Positions 1 to 6,928 of a stretch of DNA of 15,908 bases are shown piece after piece. The translations under genes were made by a program, and so were the position numbers. Positions within the stretch are counted from its first letter, which is position 1. Each line of letters begins with the position of its first letter. The notes beneath the pieces were generated by a model that did not search any database, was not told the origin of the DNA, and was given only the letters and a program-made list of their open reading frames with translations. Source of the stretch: an uncultured Clostridia bacterium. GTDB taxonomy: Bacteria; Bacillota; Clostridia; Oscillospirales; Acutalibacteraceae. The DNA lies in the NCBI GenBank assembly GCA_947623765.1, contig CANQIG010000017.1, positions 1 to 15,908 on the forward strand, written 5' to 3'.

Positions 1-2792
1 GCCGCCGCGCCGGCCCACCAGAACAGCGGCGAACCGAGGACGGAGATCGTCCGCATCGCGCCGGGAATGCCGTCCGCGTCGTACTTGCCGTAGTACCAGA
101 CGACGCGGATGTCGAACGGCCACTGATACCACGGGGATTCAAACGTATGGGTCGCTTTGAGCGTGGAGTGGTAGTTGTACATATGGAACTGGTAGGCGAA
201 GAAGCGGTCGACGATGTTGTAGCTGTTCCACGGGAGCGTCGTCAGCGGCAGGAAGGCCGCGAAGTACACGCCGAACGGGATCGCGATGAAGAACAGGACG
301 CACCAGAGACAGAGCGTGATCGCTTTCTCTTTGAACCGGGCGACGCGCATCCCGACGGACTTGTCGCGGTTCTGCACGACCGCGCGGTAGGTGAAGCCGA
401 GCTTTCCAAAATAGAGGACCGCGAGGCCGACCGCGCCGTAGGCGACCGTCCACTTGGAGGCGACGCCGAGGCCCATGAAGAGGCCGCTGAAAAACAGCGG
501 GACGTGCGTCTTTTTCCAGCCGTCGCGCAGGATGTCGCTCTGCAGGAACACGACCATGGCGTCGTACATCAAAAGGATGAAGAAGACCGCGTAGGTGTCG
601 ATCGTCGTGATGCGCGTCTGCGTGTAGTGCATGAAGTCGAACGCCATGAGGAACGTGCCGGTCGCGGAGAGAAACGTGGAGCCGAACAGGCGCTTCAAAA
701 GGTGATAGAGGATCGGCAGCATCAGCACGCCGAAGAGCGTCCCCATGAACCGCCAGCCGAACGGGCTCATCCCGAAGATGCGGATGCCCAGCGAGATGAT
801 GAGCTTCCCGAGCGTCGGGTGGGTGTTCTCGTAGGGCTCGAGCCCGAGGATGTGTTCATACGCCGTGCGCGCATGGTAGATCTCGTCGAAGTACATGGAG
901 TGCATATACGACGGGTAGAGCGGGACAGCGTCCTGCTCGTCGACGAGCGCGGAACCGTCCACGGAACCGCCCGCCGTGGATTGCGTCAGGAAAACAAATC
1001 CCGAGCCGTCCGCGCGTTTCAGCGCGAGCTCGTTCAGCGTCAGGTCGTCGCACGTCGATGTGATCCGGACGTACCGTCCCGCGTCCCGGAGACGGAGCGT
1101 CTGCCAGGTGTAGACCTCCCCGTCGGTGTTCTCCAGCGCGGACCTCCAGGTCTCGAGGTCGTCGGAGACCTCCAGCCGGAACGCGTGTCCGACGCGCGCG
1201 GCGTAGTGCATCTGATCGGGCGCGATGCCCGGCAGGAAATACGCTTCGGTGTACGCGCCGTCCGTCTCGAAGACCGCATAGTCGCCGTTGTTCGGCGTCC
1301 AGGAGGTGTTTGCCGTCTCGTGCGCGCCGAGCGCGGTGAACGCGAGAAACGCGTATGCGCCGGTGATGACGAGGGCGGTGAGCACGTCCGGGAGGCGGAG
1401 CTTCACGTCGCGGTTCTGTTCGGTCAGCAGGACCTTCGGCGCGGCGGAAGCGGCGCGCGGCTTCGTGGCGGGCGCGGTGCTCCCCGGCGCGGCGGCCGTC
1501 GCAAAGAGCGGCGCGGGCGCTTTCTTCGCGAGGAAGACGCGCCAGACGGTGTACATGGTATAGCCGTAGGCGAGGATATGCCCCATGGAGAGGGCCAAAA
1601 GCTGCGGCGAGGTGGGCTCGATGTAGGCGTTATTCAGGTACAGCACATAGGCGACGTTCAGGAAATGGAGCAGGGACGTGAACGCAAAGCTCAGGAGAAA
1701 GCGCTTTTCGCGCGTGAAGATGTAAACGAGGAGCAGGGAGAGCAGCACCGGAAAGAGGTAGCGCTCGTGCATCTTGACGCAGAAGATGAACACGGTGAAC
1801 ATCAGGACCACCGGCACGGCGAAGACGGATTCGTCCCGCTTCGAGCGCAGGCAGAGCCATGCAGCGAGGATCACCGCGAGCGGCACGCCGAACTGGAGCC
1901 ACAGGCTGTGCTCCGGCAGCGCGCCCCAGTTCAGGCCGAAGAGGCACCAGAGATTGTACGCGTTGATGGTGAAGTAGGAGTAATAGTCCATCGTCCCCAT
2001 GTAGAGGGAGACGAGCATATTGAAGTTGCCGTTTTTCACGAACGGCAGCGCGAGGAGGAGCGCCGTGCCCGTCCCAAGGAGCACGCCGAGGATCAGGTTT
2101 TTCCAGTCGCGGCGGCGAATGACCCAGAGCAGCAGCACCGGCGCGAAGATCAGCATCTGGGGCTTTGAGAGCACGCCGAAGCCGTACACGACGGCCGCGA
2201 GGGGCTCGAAATGCTTCCAGAGCAGCAGGACGCAGAGGAGCAGGAGCATCGCGCAGAAGCTGTCCGACTGCCCCCAGACCGCCGAGTTGATGATGACCGC
2301 CGGGCAGAACGCGTACGCCCCCGAGACAAAGAGCGCGCCGTTTTCCCCGAGACGGCGCCGGGAAAGCACCCAGAGCACCGCGGCGCAGACAAGGTCCGAG
2401 AGGATCGGCGCCATCTTGATGAGGAGCGTGTAGGACTGTGCGTTCGGGCTGGTCTGCAGGAAGTGCCGCACGCCCTCCACGAGATAGAGCACGTAGAGGT
2501 ATCCGGGGGGGTAGTCGATGAAGAAGTCGCTGTAATACATCTCCCCAAAGCCGATCTCGTGGGTGTACATCGACCACGCCTTGAAGCACGCGATGTCGGT
2601 GTCGAACCCGTTATAGGAGTACCCCAGCACCAAACGGAGGACCAGCGCCGCCGCGAGCAGCAGGCAGAAGCACGAGATCGGAACGGCTTTGGAGGCGGCC
2701 GGGCCGTGTTCTCCCTCCCGCACGGGGATGCGCGCGGCAAGGAACAGGACCGCCGCGAAAAAGACCAGGGAACAGAGAATTTGTGTCGTCAT
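1..2792 (-). CDS. Large membrane glycosyltransferase, tandem GT-C (mannosyltransferase-like plus PMT/GT39-like), C-terminus cut by window edge
   Basis: An open frame runs leftward from ATG at 2792-2790 to the window edge (about 930 codons seen, no stop). An RBS (AGAGGG) lies just upstream. Residues about 1-430 form a polytopic membrane protein with an early D64-T65-D66 and an IDYPPGYLYVLY segment, as in GT-C lipid-linked sugar transferases. A low-complexity Ala/Pro linker follows, then a new membrane helix (VLTALVITGAYAFLAF). A non-membrane stretch, about residues 500-600, looks like an F5/8 type C (discoidin) fold. After it comes a second GT-C unit with MYFDEIYHARTAYEH (D636, E637) and ENTHPTLGKLII, typical of PMT/GT39 phospholipid-carrier-dependent protein or glycan mannosyltransferases. 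Seen: both motif sets in one uninterrupted frame. Inferred: it uses polyprenyl-phosphate sugars on the outer face of the membrane. Acceptor and sugar cannot be told. Divergent from lacZ. Confidence 0.88.
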   Translation of the reverse strand, partial: MTTQILCSLVFFAAVLFLAARIPVREGEHGPAASKAVPISCFCLLLAAALVLRLVLGYSYNGFDTDIACFKAWSMYTHEIGFGEMYYSDFFIDYPPGYLYVLYLVEGVRHFLQTSPNAQSYTLLIKMAPILSDLVCAAVLWVLSRRRLGENGALFVSGAYAFCPAVIINSAVWGQSDSFCAMLLLLCVLLLWKHFEPLAAVVYGFGVLSKPQMLIFAPVLLLWVIRRRDWKNLILGVLLGTGTALLLALPFVKNGNFNMLVSLYMGTMDYYSYFTINAYNLWCLFGLNWGALPEHSLWLQFGVPLAVILAAWLCLRSKRDESVFAVPVVLMFTVFIFCVKMHERYLFPVLLSLLLVYIFTREKRFLLSFAFTSLLHFLNVAYVLYLNNAYIEPTSPQLLALSMGHILAYGYTMYTVWRVFLAKKAPAPLFATAAAPGSTAPATKPRAASAAPKVLLTEQNRDVKLRLPDVLTALVITGAYAFLAFTALGAHETANTSWTPNNGDYAVFETDGAYTEAYFLPGIAPDQMHYAARVGHAFRLEVSDDLETWRSALENTDGEVYTWQTLRLRDAGRYVRITSTCDDLTLNELALKRADGSGFVFLTQSTAGGSVDGSALVDEQDAVPLYPSYMHSMYFDEIYHARTAYEHILGLEPYENTHPTLGKLIISLGIRIFGMSPFGWRFMGTLFGVLMLPILYHLLKRLFGSTFLSATGTFLMAFDFMHYTQTRITTIDTYAVFFILLMYDAMVVFLQSDILRDGWKKTHVPLFFSGLFMGLGVASKWTVAYGAVGLAVLYFGKLGFTYRAVVQNRDKSVGMRVARFKEKAITLCLWCVLFFIAIPFGVYFAAFLPLTTLPWNSYNIVDRFFAYQFHMYNYHSTLKATHTFESPWYQWPFDIRVVWYYGKYDADGIPGAMRTISVLGSPLFWWAGAA

Positions 2793-2906
2793 GGGGAACC
2801 CTCTTTTTTGAAAAATACCGCGGAAATACCGCAGAAGCACTTGACCGCGGGAAAAATATCGTGTAAGCTAGAGTTGCGGGCCCGAATGGAGCCGGGAGAT
2901 CAGAAA

Positions 2907-3087
2907 CTGCCGCCCACCTTTTCTGAAGAAAAGGTGGGATCAAAAGACTTTTACGTCGCGTTGCCGTTCGCTCCGCGAACTGCGCCTGTACGGTCGGCGG
3001 GCGTTGCCCCCGCGCCGGAAGTCTGGTCTATTTGGCGAGCCCGCCCCCCGCTTCCCGCGAGCGGGCGCGTGGCAAACGAAAGCGGCT
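2907..3087. repeat. 181-bp tandem direct repeat, copy 1
   Basis: First of two head-to-tail copies, both 181 bp, about 94% identical by eye (about nine substitutions and two compensating single-base indels). It starts CTGCCGCCCACC and ends CGAAAGCGGCT. It contains a strong hairpin at 2913-2938 (stem CCCACCTTTTC/GAAAAGGTGGG, loop TGAA), a second short one (GTTCGC-TCC-GCGAAC, 2967-2981) and GC-rich self-complementary segments. The makeup resembles a REP/BIME-type intergenic element or a structured transcribed leader. No transposase or coding function is visible. Confidence 0.9.
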
Positions 3088-3268
3088 CTGCCGCCCACCT
3101 TTTCCGAAAGAAAAAGTGGGACCAAAAGACTTTTACGCCGCGTTGCCGTTCGCTCCGCGAACTGTGCCGGTACGGTCGGCGGGTGTTGCCCCCGCGCCGG
3201 AAGTCTGGTCTATTTGGCGAGCCCGCCCCCGCTTCCCGCGATCGGACGCGTGGCAAACGAAAGCGGCT
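3088..3268. repeat. 181-bp tandem direct repeat, copy 2
   Basis: Second copy, abutting the first. The main hairpin is kept (3094-3104 with 3110-3120, 11 positions, one C-A mismatch, loop CGAAA), as is GTTCGC-TCC-GCGAAC. Differences cluster near the hairpin and the GC-rich end, while the middle (GCCGGAAGTCTGGTCTATTT) is identical. The copy ends about 35 bp before the promoter zone. Confidence 0.9.
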
Positions 3269-3303
3269 CTGGCGTAAAACCGGGCGGGCGAATAGAAATC
3301 TGG

Positions 3304-3332
3304 TTAATAACTGACAGCCTTACAGTTATTAT
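3304..3332 (+). promoter_or_regulatory. Candidate lacZ promoter (distal)
   Basis: TTAATA (3304-3309) and TATTAT (3327-3332) are spaced by 17 bp, matching the sigma-A consensus at 4/6 and 5/6. It would give lacZ a leader of about 60 nt. It overlaps the minus-strand promoter and the palindrome. A second pair closer to the gene, TTGGCA (3345-3350) and TCGAAT (3368-3373), also has a 17-bp spacer but would leave almost no leader before the RBS. Confidence 0.45.
3305..3331. promoter_or_regulatory. Candidate operator palindrome upstream of lacZ
   Basis: Perfect inverted repeat TAATAACTG-N9-CAGTTATTA. It sits across the spacer and -10 of the plus-strand candidate promoter and over the -10 of the minus-strand one, so a dimeric repressor bound here could block both directions. 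No LacI or GntR-type regulator gene is in the window, so the binding protein is unknown. Confidence 0.45.
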
Positions 3333-3356
3333 ACCACATAGAAATTGGCAATTCAA
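3328..3356 (-). promoter_or_regulatory. Candidate promoter for the glycosyltransferase gene
   Basis: Read on the minus strand: TTGAAT (complement of 3351-3356), 17-bp spacer, then perfect TATAAT (complement of 3328-3333). Transcription would start near 3321 and cross both 181-bp repeats before the start codon at 2792, giving a leader of about 530 nt. Confidence 0.55.
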
Positions 3357-3382
3357 TCCGTTTTCACTCGAATTGATCTTTG

Positions 3383-3392
3383 GGAAGGAAGG
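3383..3392 (+). promoter_or_regulatory. RBS of lacZ
   Basis: GGAAGGAAGG ends 6 nt before ATG at 3399. It decides this start over an in-frame TTG at 3345, which has no RBS and would add 18 residues unlike the family N-terminus. Confidence 0.75.
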
Positions 3393-3398
3393 AAAAGC

Positions 3399-6362
3399 AT
3401 GAAATTTGAAAAGCTGCACGAAAACCCGGCGATCCTCCATGTGGGGACCTGCCCGCCGCGAAGCTACTATCTTCCGGCATCGCCCGAGGGAGCGCCGCGC
3501 GTGATCTCCCTCAACGGCACGTGGTCGTTCCGTTACTACGATTCGTTCCTCGACGTCTTCCCGGGCGGGCTCGAGGAAGGCGTCGGCTTCGACGAGGACG
3601 ACATGGACGAGATCGAGGTGCCGTCCTGCTGGCAGAATGCGGGCTACGACCGCCACCAGTACACGAACGTCAACTATCCGATTCCCTACGACCCGCCCTA
3701 CGTCCCGGATCAGAACCCCTGCGGGCTATACCTCCGCACGTTCGAGGTCACGCCCGAAATGGCGGCGCAGCGCACGTTTTTGAACTTCGAGGGCGTCGAT
3801 TCCTGCCTCTACCTCTGGGTGAACGAGACGTTCGCCGGGTACAGCCAGGTCTCCCATTCGACGAGCGAATTTGAGATCACCGATCTCCTCCGCGAGGGCG
3901 AGAACTCCGTCGCGGTGCTCGTGCTCAAGTGGTGCGACGGCACCTACCTCGAGGACCAGGACAAGCTGCGCATGAGCGGTATTTTCCGCGACGTGTACCT
4001 CCTCAGCCGCCCGCAGGCGCACATCCGGGATTACTTTGTAAAGCCCGTACTCGCGCCCGATTTCTCCACTGCCGAGCTCAAGGTGGAGCTGGAGCTCTCC
4101 GGCGCGCCGGATGTCTCCGCCGAGCTTTACGCGCCGAACGGCGCGCTCGTCGACCAGTGCGCGGGCGAGATCGCTTTCCGCGTTGCCGCCCCGGTGCTCT
4201 GGAACGCCGAGCACCCCGAGCAGTACACCCTGCGTCTCCTCACGCCGGGCGAGGTCATCGAGCAGAAGGTCGGCTTCACGAAGATCGAGATCCGAGACGG
4301 CGTGCTGCTTTTCAATGGTGTGCCGATCAAGCTGCGCGGCGTCAACCGCCACGACAGCGACCCCGTCACCGGCTATACGATCAGCCGCGAGCAGGCGAAG
4401 CGCGACCTGTTCCTCATGAAGCAGCACAACATCAACGCGATCCGCACGAGCCATTACCCGAATGCCCCGTGGTTCCCGCAGCTCTGCAGCGAGTACGGTT
4501 TCTACCTCATCGCCGAGGCAGACGTCGAGGGCCACGGCGCGGCGACGCAGAGCGGCGGGTACAGCATGGACGAGTACGCCGCGAACGCGCTGAACCCGAT
4601 CTTCGACGAGGCCATCGTCGACCGCGTGCAGCGCAGCGTCATCCGCGACAAGAACAACGCCTGCGTCCTGATGTGGTCCTACGGCAACGAGACCGGCTGG
4701 GGTCCGTGCTTTGAGCGCGCCGGCAAGTGGGTCCACAGCTACGACCCTGCGCGCCTTACGCACTACGAAAACACCTACTACAACGCCTGCGGCCACCAGA
4801 ACGACCTCTCCGACATGGACGTCACGAGCCGGATGTACCCTGCCCCGGCGTGGATCGACAGCTATTTCGCCGACCCGAGCAACACGCAGCCGCTCGTGCT
4901 CTGCGAATACATCCACGCGATGGGCAACGGTCCCGGGGACGCCGAAACGTACCAGCAGCAGATCATGAAATACGACCGCTTCATGGGCGGCTTCGTCTGG
5001 GAATGGTGCGACCACGCGGTCTACGGCGGCACAACGCCCGACAACCGCGACATCTTCCGCTACGGCGGGGACTTCGGCGAGTTCCCGCACGACGGCAATT
5101 TCTGCATGGACGGCCTCGTCTGGCCGGACCGCACGCCCCACACCGGCCTGCTGGAATATAAGAACGTGATCCGCCCTGTCCGCGCGAAGCTGCTCTGTGC
5201 CGACCCGGTCCGCGTCGAGCTCAAAAACTGGCGTGACTTCACCTCGACCTCGGAATATCTGATCCTCTCGTGGGAGGTCCAGCAGGACGGCGACACCGTC
5301 GCGTGCGGCGTCGTCGAGGAGATCGACATCGCCCCGCATGAGACCGGCGTGCTCGAGCTGCCCGTCTCCGCGCCGACGGAGGGCACGGTCACCGTGCTGC
5401 TCCAGTACAGCGCGAAGAAGGAGGACGGCGCGTTCTTCCCGAAGGGCCATGCACTCGGCTTCGACCAGCTCATCGTCTCCGAGCGAAAGTATGTCCCGGA
5501 GGCCCTTGTCCCCGGCAGCGTGCGCGTCGAAGAGGACGCGCGGACCGTCGTCGTCTCCGCGGACGCGTTCCGCTATGTGTTCGACAAGACGACCGGCCTT
5601 TTCTCCTCGATGACGAAACACAACGTGCCCGTGCTCACCCGCCCGATGACGTGGAACGTCTGGCGCGCGCCGACCGACAACGACCGGAACGTCCGCATGA
5701 AGTGGGAGGCCGCGGGCTACGACCGCCCGATGGCGAAGGTCTACGAGGTCTCGGCGAATGTGGAGGACGGGCTCGCGGTGATCGCGGCGAAGCTTTCCCT
5801 CGCGGGCGTGTGGCGCAGACCGTTCCTCCATCTCGACGCGAAGTTCACCGTCGACGCGAATGGCCGCGTCAATGCACAGATCGAGGCGCAGCGCGACCCG
5901 GCAAGGCCGTTCCTGCCGCGCTTCGGCGTGCGGCTCTTCCTGCCGAAGTCGTTCGACATGGCGGAGTATTTCGGCTATGGACCGTATGAATCGTACCTCG
6001 ACAAGCACCGCGCGTCGTACCTAGGCCGGTTCGCGCAGAAGGTCGACGACCTCTACGAGGACTACATCAAGCCGCAGGAAAACGGCAGCCACTGCGGCTG
6101 CTCCGAGGTCTCCGTCACCGACGGCGCGAGCGCCGTGACGTTTACGGGCGAAGGGCTCTCCTTCAACCTCTCGCGTTACACGCAGGAGGAGCTCGGCGCG
6201 AAAGCGCACAACTTCGAGCTCGAAGAAGCGCCGGATTCCGTCCTCTGCGTCGATTACAAGATGAGCGGCGTCGGCTCGAACAGCTGCGGCCCGGAGCTCG
6301 CGGAGGAAATGCAGCTCAAAGAGGAGCGGTTCACCTTCGCGTTCGACCTGGATCTCGAATAA
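3399..6362 (+). CDS. lacZ: Beta-galactosidase, GH2 (LacZ type)
   Basis: Hydrolyses terminal beta-galactosides such as lactose. No signal peptide is visible, so it should act in the cytoplasm. The protein has 987 residues (E. coli LacZ 1023) with the family order: jelly-roll sugar-binding domain (about 20-200), Ig-like domain, TIM barrel (about 305-600), and a C-terminal small-chain domain (about 715-980, with MTWNVWRAPTDND and YFGYGPYESYLD). In the barrel are GVNRHDSDPVTG, EADVEGHGA (metal site region), the acid/base in MWSYGNETG (E431) and the nucleophile in LCEYIHAMGN (E503), so it should be active. LacZ may also act on other beta-galactosides, including host or plant glycans. No lactose permease or regulator is adjacent. 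The stop codon lies inside a 19-bp tandem duplication. Confidence 0.96.
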   Translation: MKFEKLHENPAILHVGTCPPRSYYLPASPEGAPRVISLNGTWSFRYYDSFLDVFPGGLEEGVGFDEDDMDEIEVPSCWQNAGYDRHQYTNVNYPIPYDPPYVPDQNPCGLYLRTFEVTPEMAAQRTFLNFEGVDSCLYLWVNETFAGYSQVSHSTSEFEITDLLREGENSVAVLVLKWCDGTYLEDQDKLRMSGIFRDVYLLSRPQAHIRDYFVKPVLAPDFSTAELKVELELSGAPDVSAELYAPNGALVDQCAGEIAFRVAAPVLWNAEHPEQYTLRLLTPGEVIEQKVGFTKIEIRDGVLLFNGVPIKLRGVNRHDSDPVTGYTISREQAKRDLFLMKQHNINAIRTSHYPNAPWFPQLCSEYGFYLIAEADVEGHGAATQSGGYSMDEYAANALNPIFDEAIVDRVQRSVIRDKNNACVLMWSYGNETGWGPCFERAGKWVHSYDPARLTHYENTYYNACGHQNDLSDMDVTSRMYPAPAWIDSYFADPSNTQPLVLCEYIHAMGNGPGDAETYQQQIMKYDRFMGGFVWEWCDHAVYGGTTPDNRDIFRYGGDFGEFPHDGNFCMDGLVWPDRTPHTGLLEYKNVIRPVRAKLLCADPVRVELKNWRDFTSTSEYLILSWEVQQDGDTVACGVVEEIDIAPHETGVLELPVSAPTEGTVTVLLQYSAKKEDGAFFPKGHALGFDQLIVSERKYVPEALVPGSVRVEEDARTVVVSADAFRYVFDKTTGLFSSMTKHNVPVLTRPMTWNVWRAPTDNDRNVRMKWEAAGYDRPMAKVYEVSANVEDGLAVIAAKLSLAGVWRRPFLHLDAKFTVDANGRVNAQIEAQRDPARPFLPRFGVRLFLPKSFDMAEYFGYGPYESYLDKHRASYLGRFAQKVDDLYEDYIKPQENGSHCGCSEVSVTDGASAVTFTGEGLSFNLSRYTQEELGAKAHNFELEEAPDSVLCVDYKMSGVGSNSCGPELAEEMQLKEERFTFAFDLDLE

Positions 6363-6394
6363 GCGAAATCAATTTGAATAAGCGAAATCAATTC
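6357..6394 (+). repeat. 19-bp tandem duplication over the lacZ stop codon
   Basis: GAATAAGCGAAATCAATTT (6357-6375) is followed by GAATAAGCGAAATCAATTC (6376-6394), 18/19 identical, so the lacZ stop TAA is present twice. The ends form an inverted repeat, GATCTCGAAT (6351-6360) and ATTCGAGATT (6391-6400), 9/10 complementary with a 30-nt loop. There is no T tract, so it is not a standard terminator. Confidence 0.85.
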
Positions 6395-6405
6395 GAGATT
6401 CCCGC

Positions 6406-6434
6406 TTGACAGAAAAAGAACTATATAGTATAAT
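6406..6434 (+). promoter_or_regulatory. Consensus promoter of the marR-flavin reductase operon
   Basis: TTGACA (6406-6411), 17-bp spacer, TATAAT (6429-6434): a perfect sigma-A consensus match. Expected transcription start is near 6441, giving a leader of about 15 nt. A promoter this strong in front of a repressor gene suggests it is normally held down. Confidence 0.88.
6420..6429. promoter_or_regulatory. Candidate MarR autoregulatory operator
   Basis: Perfect 10-bp palindrome ACTATATAGT in the end of the promoter spacer, overlapping the first base of the -10 box. MarR proteins commonly bind AT-rich palindromes over their own promoter. It is short, so chance is possible. Confidence 0.45.
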
Positions 6435-6441
6435 CCTATTC

Positions 6442-6447
6442 AGGAGG
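6442..6447 (+). promoter_or_regulatory. RBS deciding a TTG start
   Basis: A full AGGAGG lies 7 nt before TTG at 6455 and supports this unusual start codon. No ATG or GTG is in frame nearby. Confidence 0.85.
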
Positions 6448-6454
6448 AATTGAA

Positions 6455-6928
6455 TTGAAGACGCAGGGCGGCTTTCTGATCTCGCAGATCAAGCACATCA
6501 GCGACCGCGTTTGGGGACGGGTGCTGCGCAGCACCGGCACGGATGCGTTCAACGGGGCGCAGGGCAAGCTGCTCTACGTGCTCTGGGAGGAGGACGGCAT
6601 CTCGGCGGCGGAGCTCGCAAAGCGCGCCGGCCTCGCGCCGACGACGCTCACCACGATGCTCGACCGCATGGAGCGCGCGGGCCTCGTTAGGCGCGTCCCG
6701 CACGAGACGGACCGCCGCCGCGTGCGGCTCTGCCTGACCGACCGCGCGAAGGCGCTGCGGTCGGAGAGCGCCGCGCAGTCCGACCGCATGACCGAGATCT
6801 ACTACCGCGGGTTTACGGAGGATGAGGTCGACGCGTTCGAGCGGTATCTCGCACGCGTGCTTCAAAATCTCCGGGACGCGGAGCGGGAAGCCCTCGCGCA
6901 TTCCTCCGGAAAGGATGGATCTGAATGA
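6455..6928 (+). CDS. MarR-family transcriptional regulator
   Basis: Dimeric winged-helix DNA-binding regulator of 157 residues, a usual MarR length. It begins with a helix (FLISQIKHISDRVWGRVL) as part of the dimer interface. The winged helix-turn-helix follows: GISAAELAKRAGLAPTTLTT (about 49-68), recognition and stabilising helix DRMERAGLV, and the wing RVPHETDRRRVRLCLT with the family D-x-R-R pattern. C-terminal helices complete the dimer. It uses a TTG start with a strong RBS. Its stop overlaps the next gene by 4 nt (ATGA), so the two are probably translationally coupled. The palindrome in its promoter suggests autorepression. MarR regulators next to flavoproteins often sense oxidants, phenolics or other small molecules, but the ligand cannot be read here. 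No conserved sensing cysteine of the OhrR type is obvious at the N-terminus. Confidence 0.93.
   Translation: MKTQGGFLISQIKHISDRVWGRVLRSTGTDAFNGAQGKLLYVLWEEDGISAAELAKRAGLAPTTLTTMLDRMERAGLVRRVPHETDRRRVRLCLTDRAKALRSESAAQSDRMTEIYYRGFTEDEVDAFERYLARVLQNLRDAEREALAHSSGKDGSE

Larger units (their letters stand above)
2793..3398. other. 606-bp intergenic region between glycosyltransferase and lacZ
   Basis: No believable gene lies here. The region holds, from left to right, the glycosyltransferase RBS, an AT-richer spacer with a weak plus-strand promoter-like pair (TTGACC at 2841-2846, TAAGCT at 2864-2869), two 181-bp direct repeats with hairpins (2907-3268), and a low-GC promoter zone (about 3295-3380) with candidate promoters on both strands and a palindrome. 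Short open frames inside the repeats exist on both strands but copy each other with the repeat and lack ribosome binding sites. Confidence 0.8.

Noticed and set aside
147..2168. Long plus-strand open frame (673 codons)
   Set aside because: Antisense to the glycosyltransferase. Its composition (Arg, Glu, Asp, His rich, no domains) is the mirror of GC-biased third positions.
2940..3256. Short minus-strand frames inside the 181-bp repeats (61 and 101 codons)
   Set aside because: They copy each other because the DNA repeats, have no RBS, and are the kind of false protein produced by intergenic repeats.
2907..3268. CRISPR array
   Set aside because: Only two copies, 181 bp each and directly abutting with no spacers, and no cas genes.
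2907..3268. Insertion sequence
   Set aside because: No transposase frame, no terminal inverted repeats with target duplication could be seen.
3345..3398. TTG-initiated N-terminal extension of lacZ
   Set aside because: No RBS before TTG, whereas GGAAGGAAGG stands just before ATG at 3399. The extension lies in the promoter zone.
3726..6008. Long minus-strand open frame (760 codons) opposite lacZ
   Set aside because: lacZ has full family motifs and both catalytic residues on the plus strand. The antisense frame is Arg/Val/Asp/Glu-rich with no recognisable domain.
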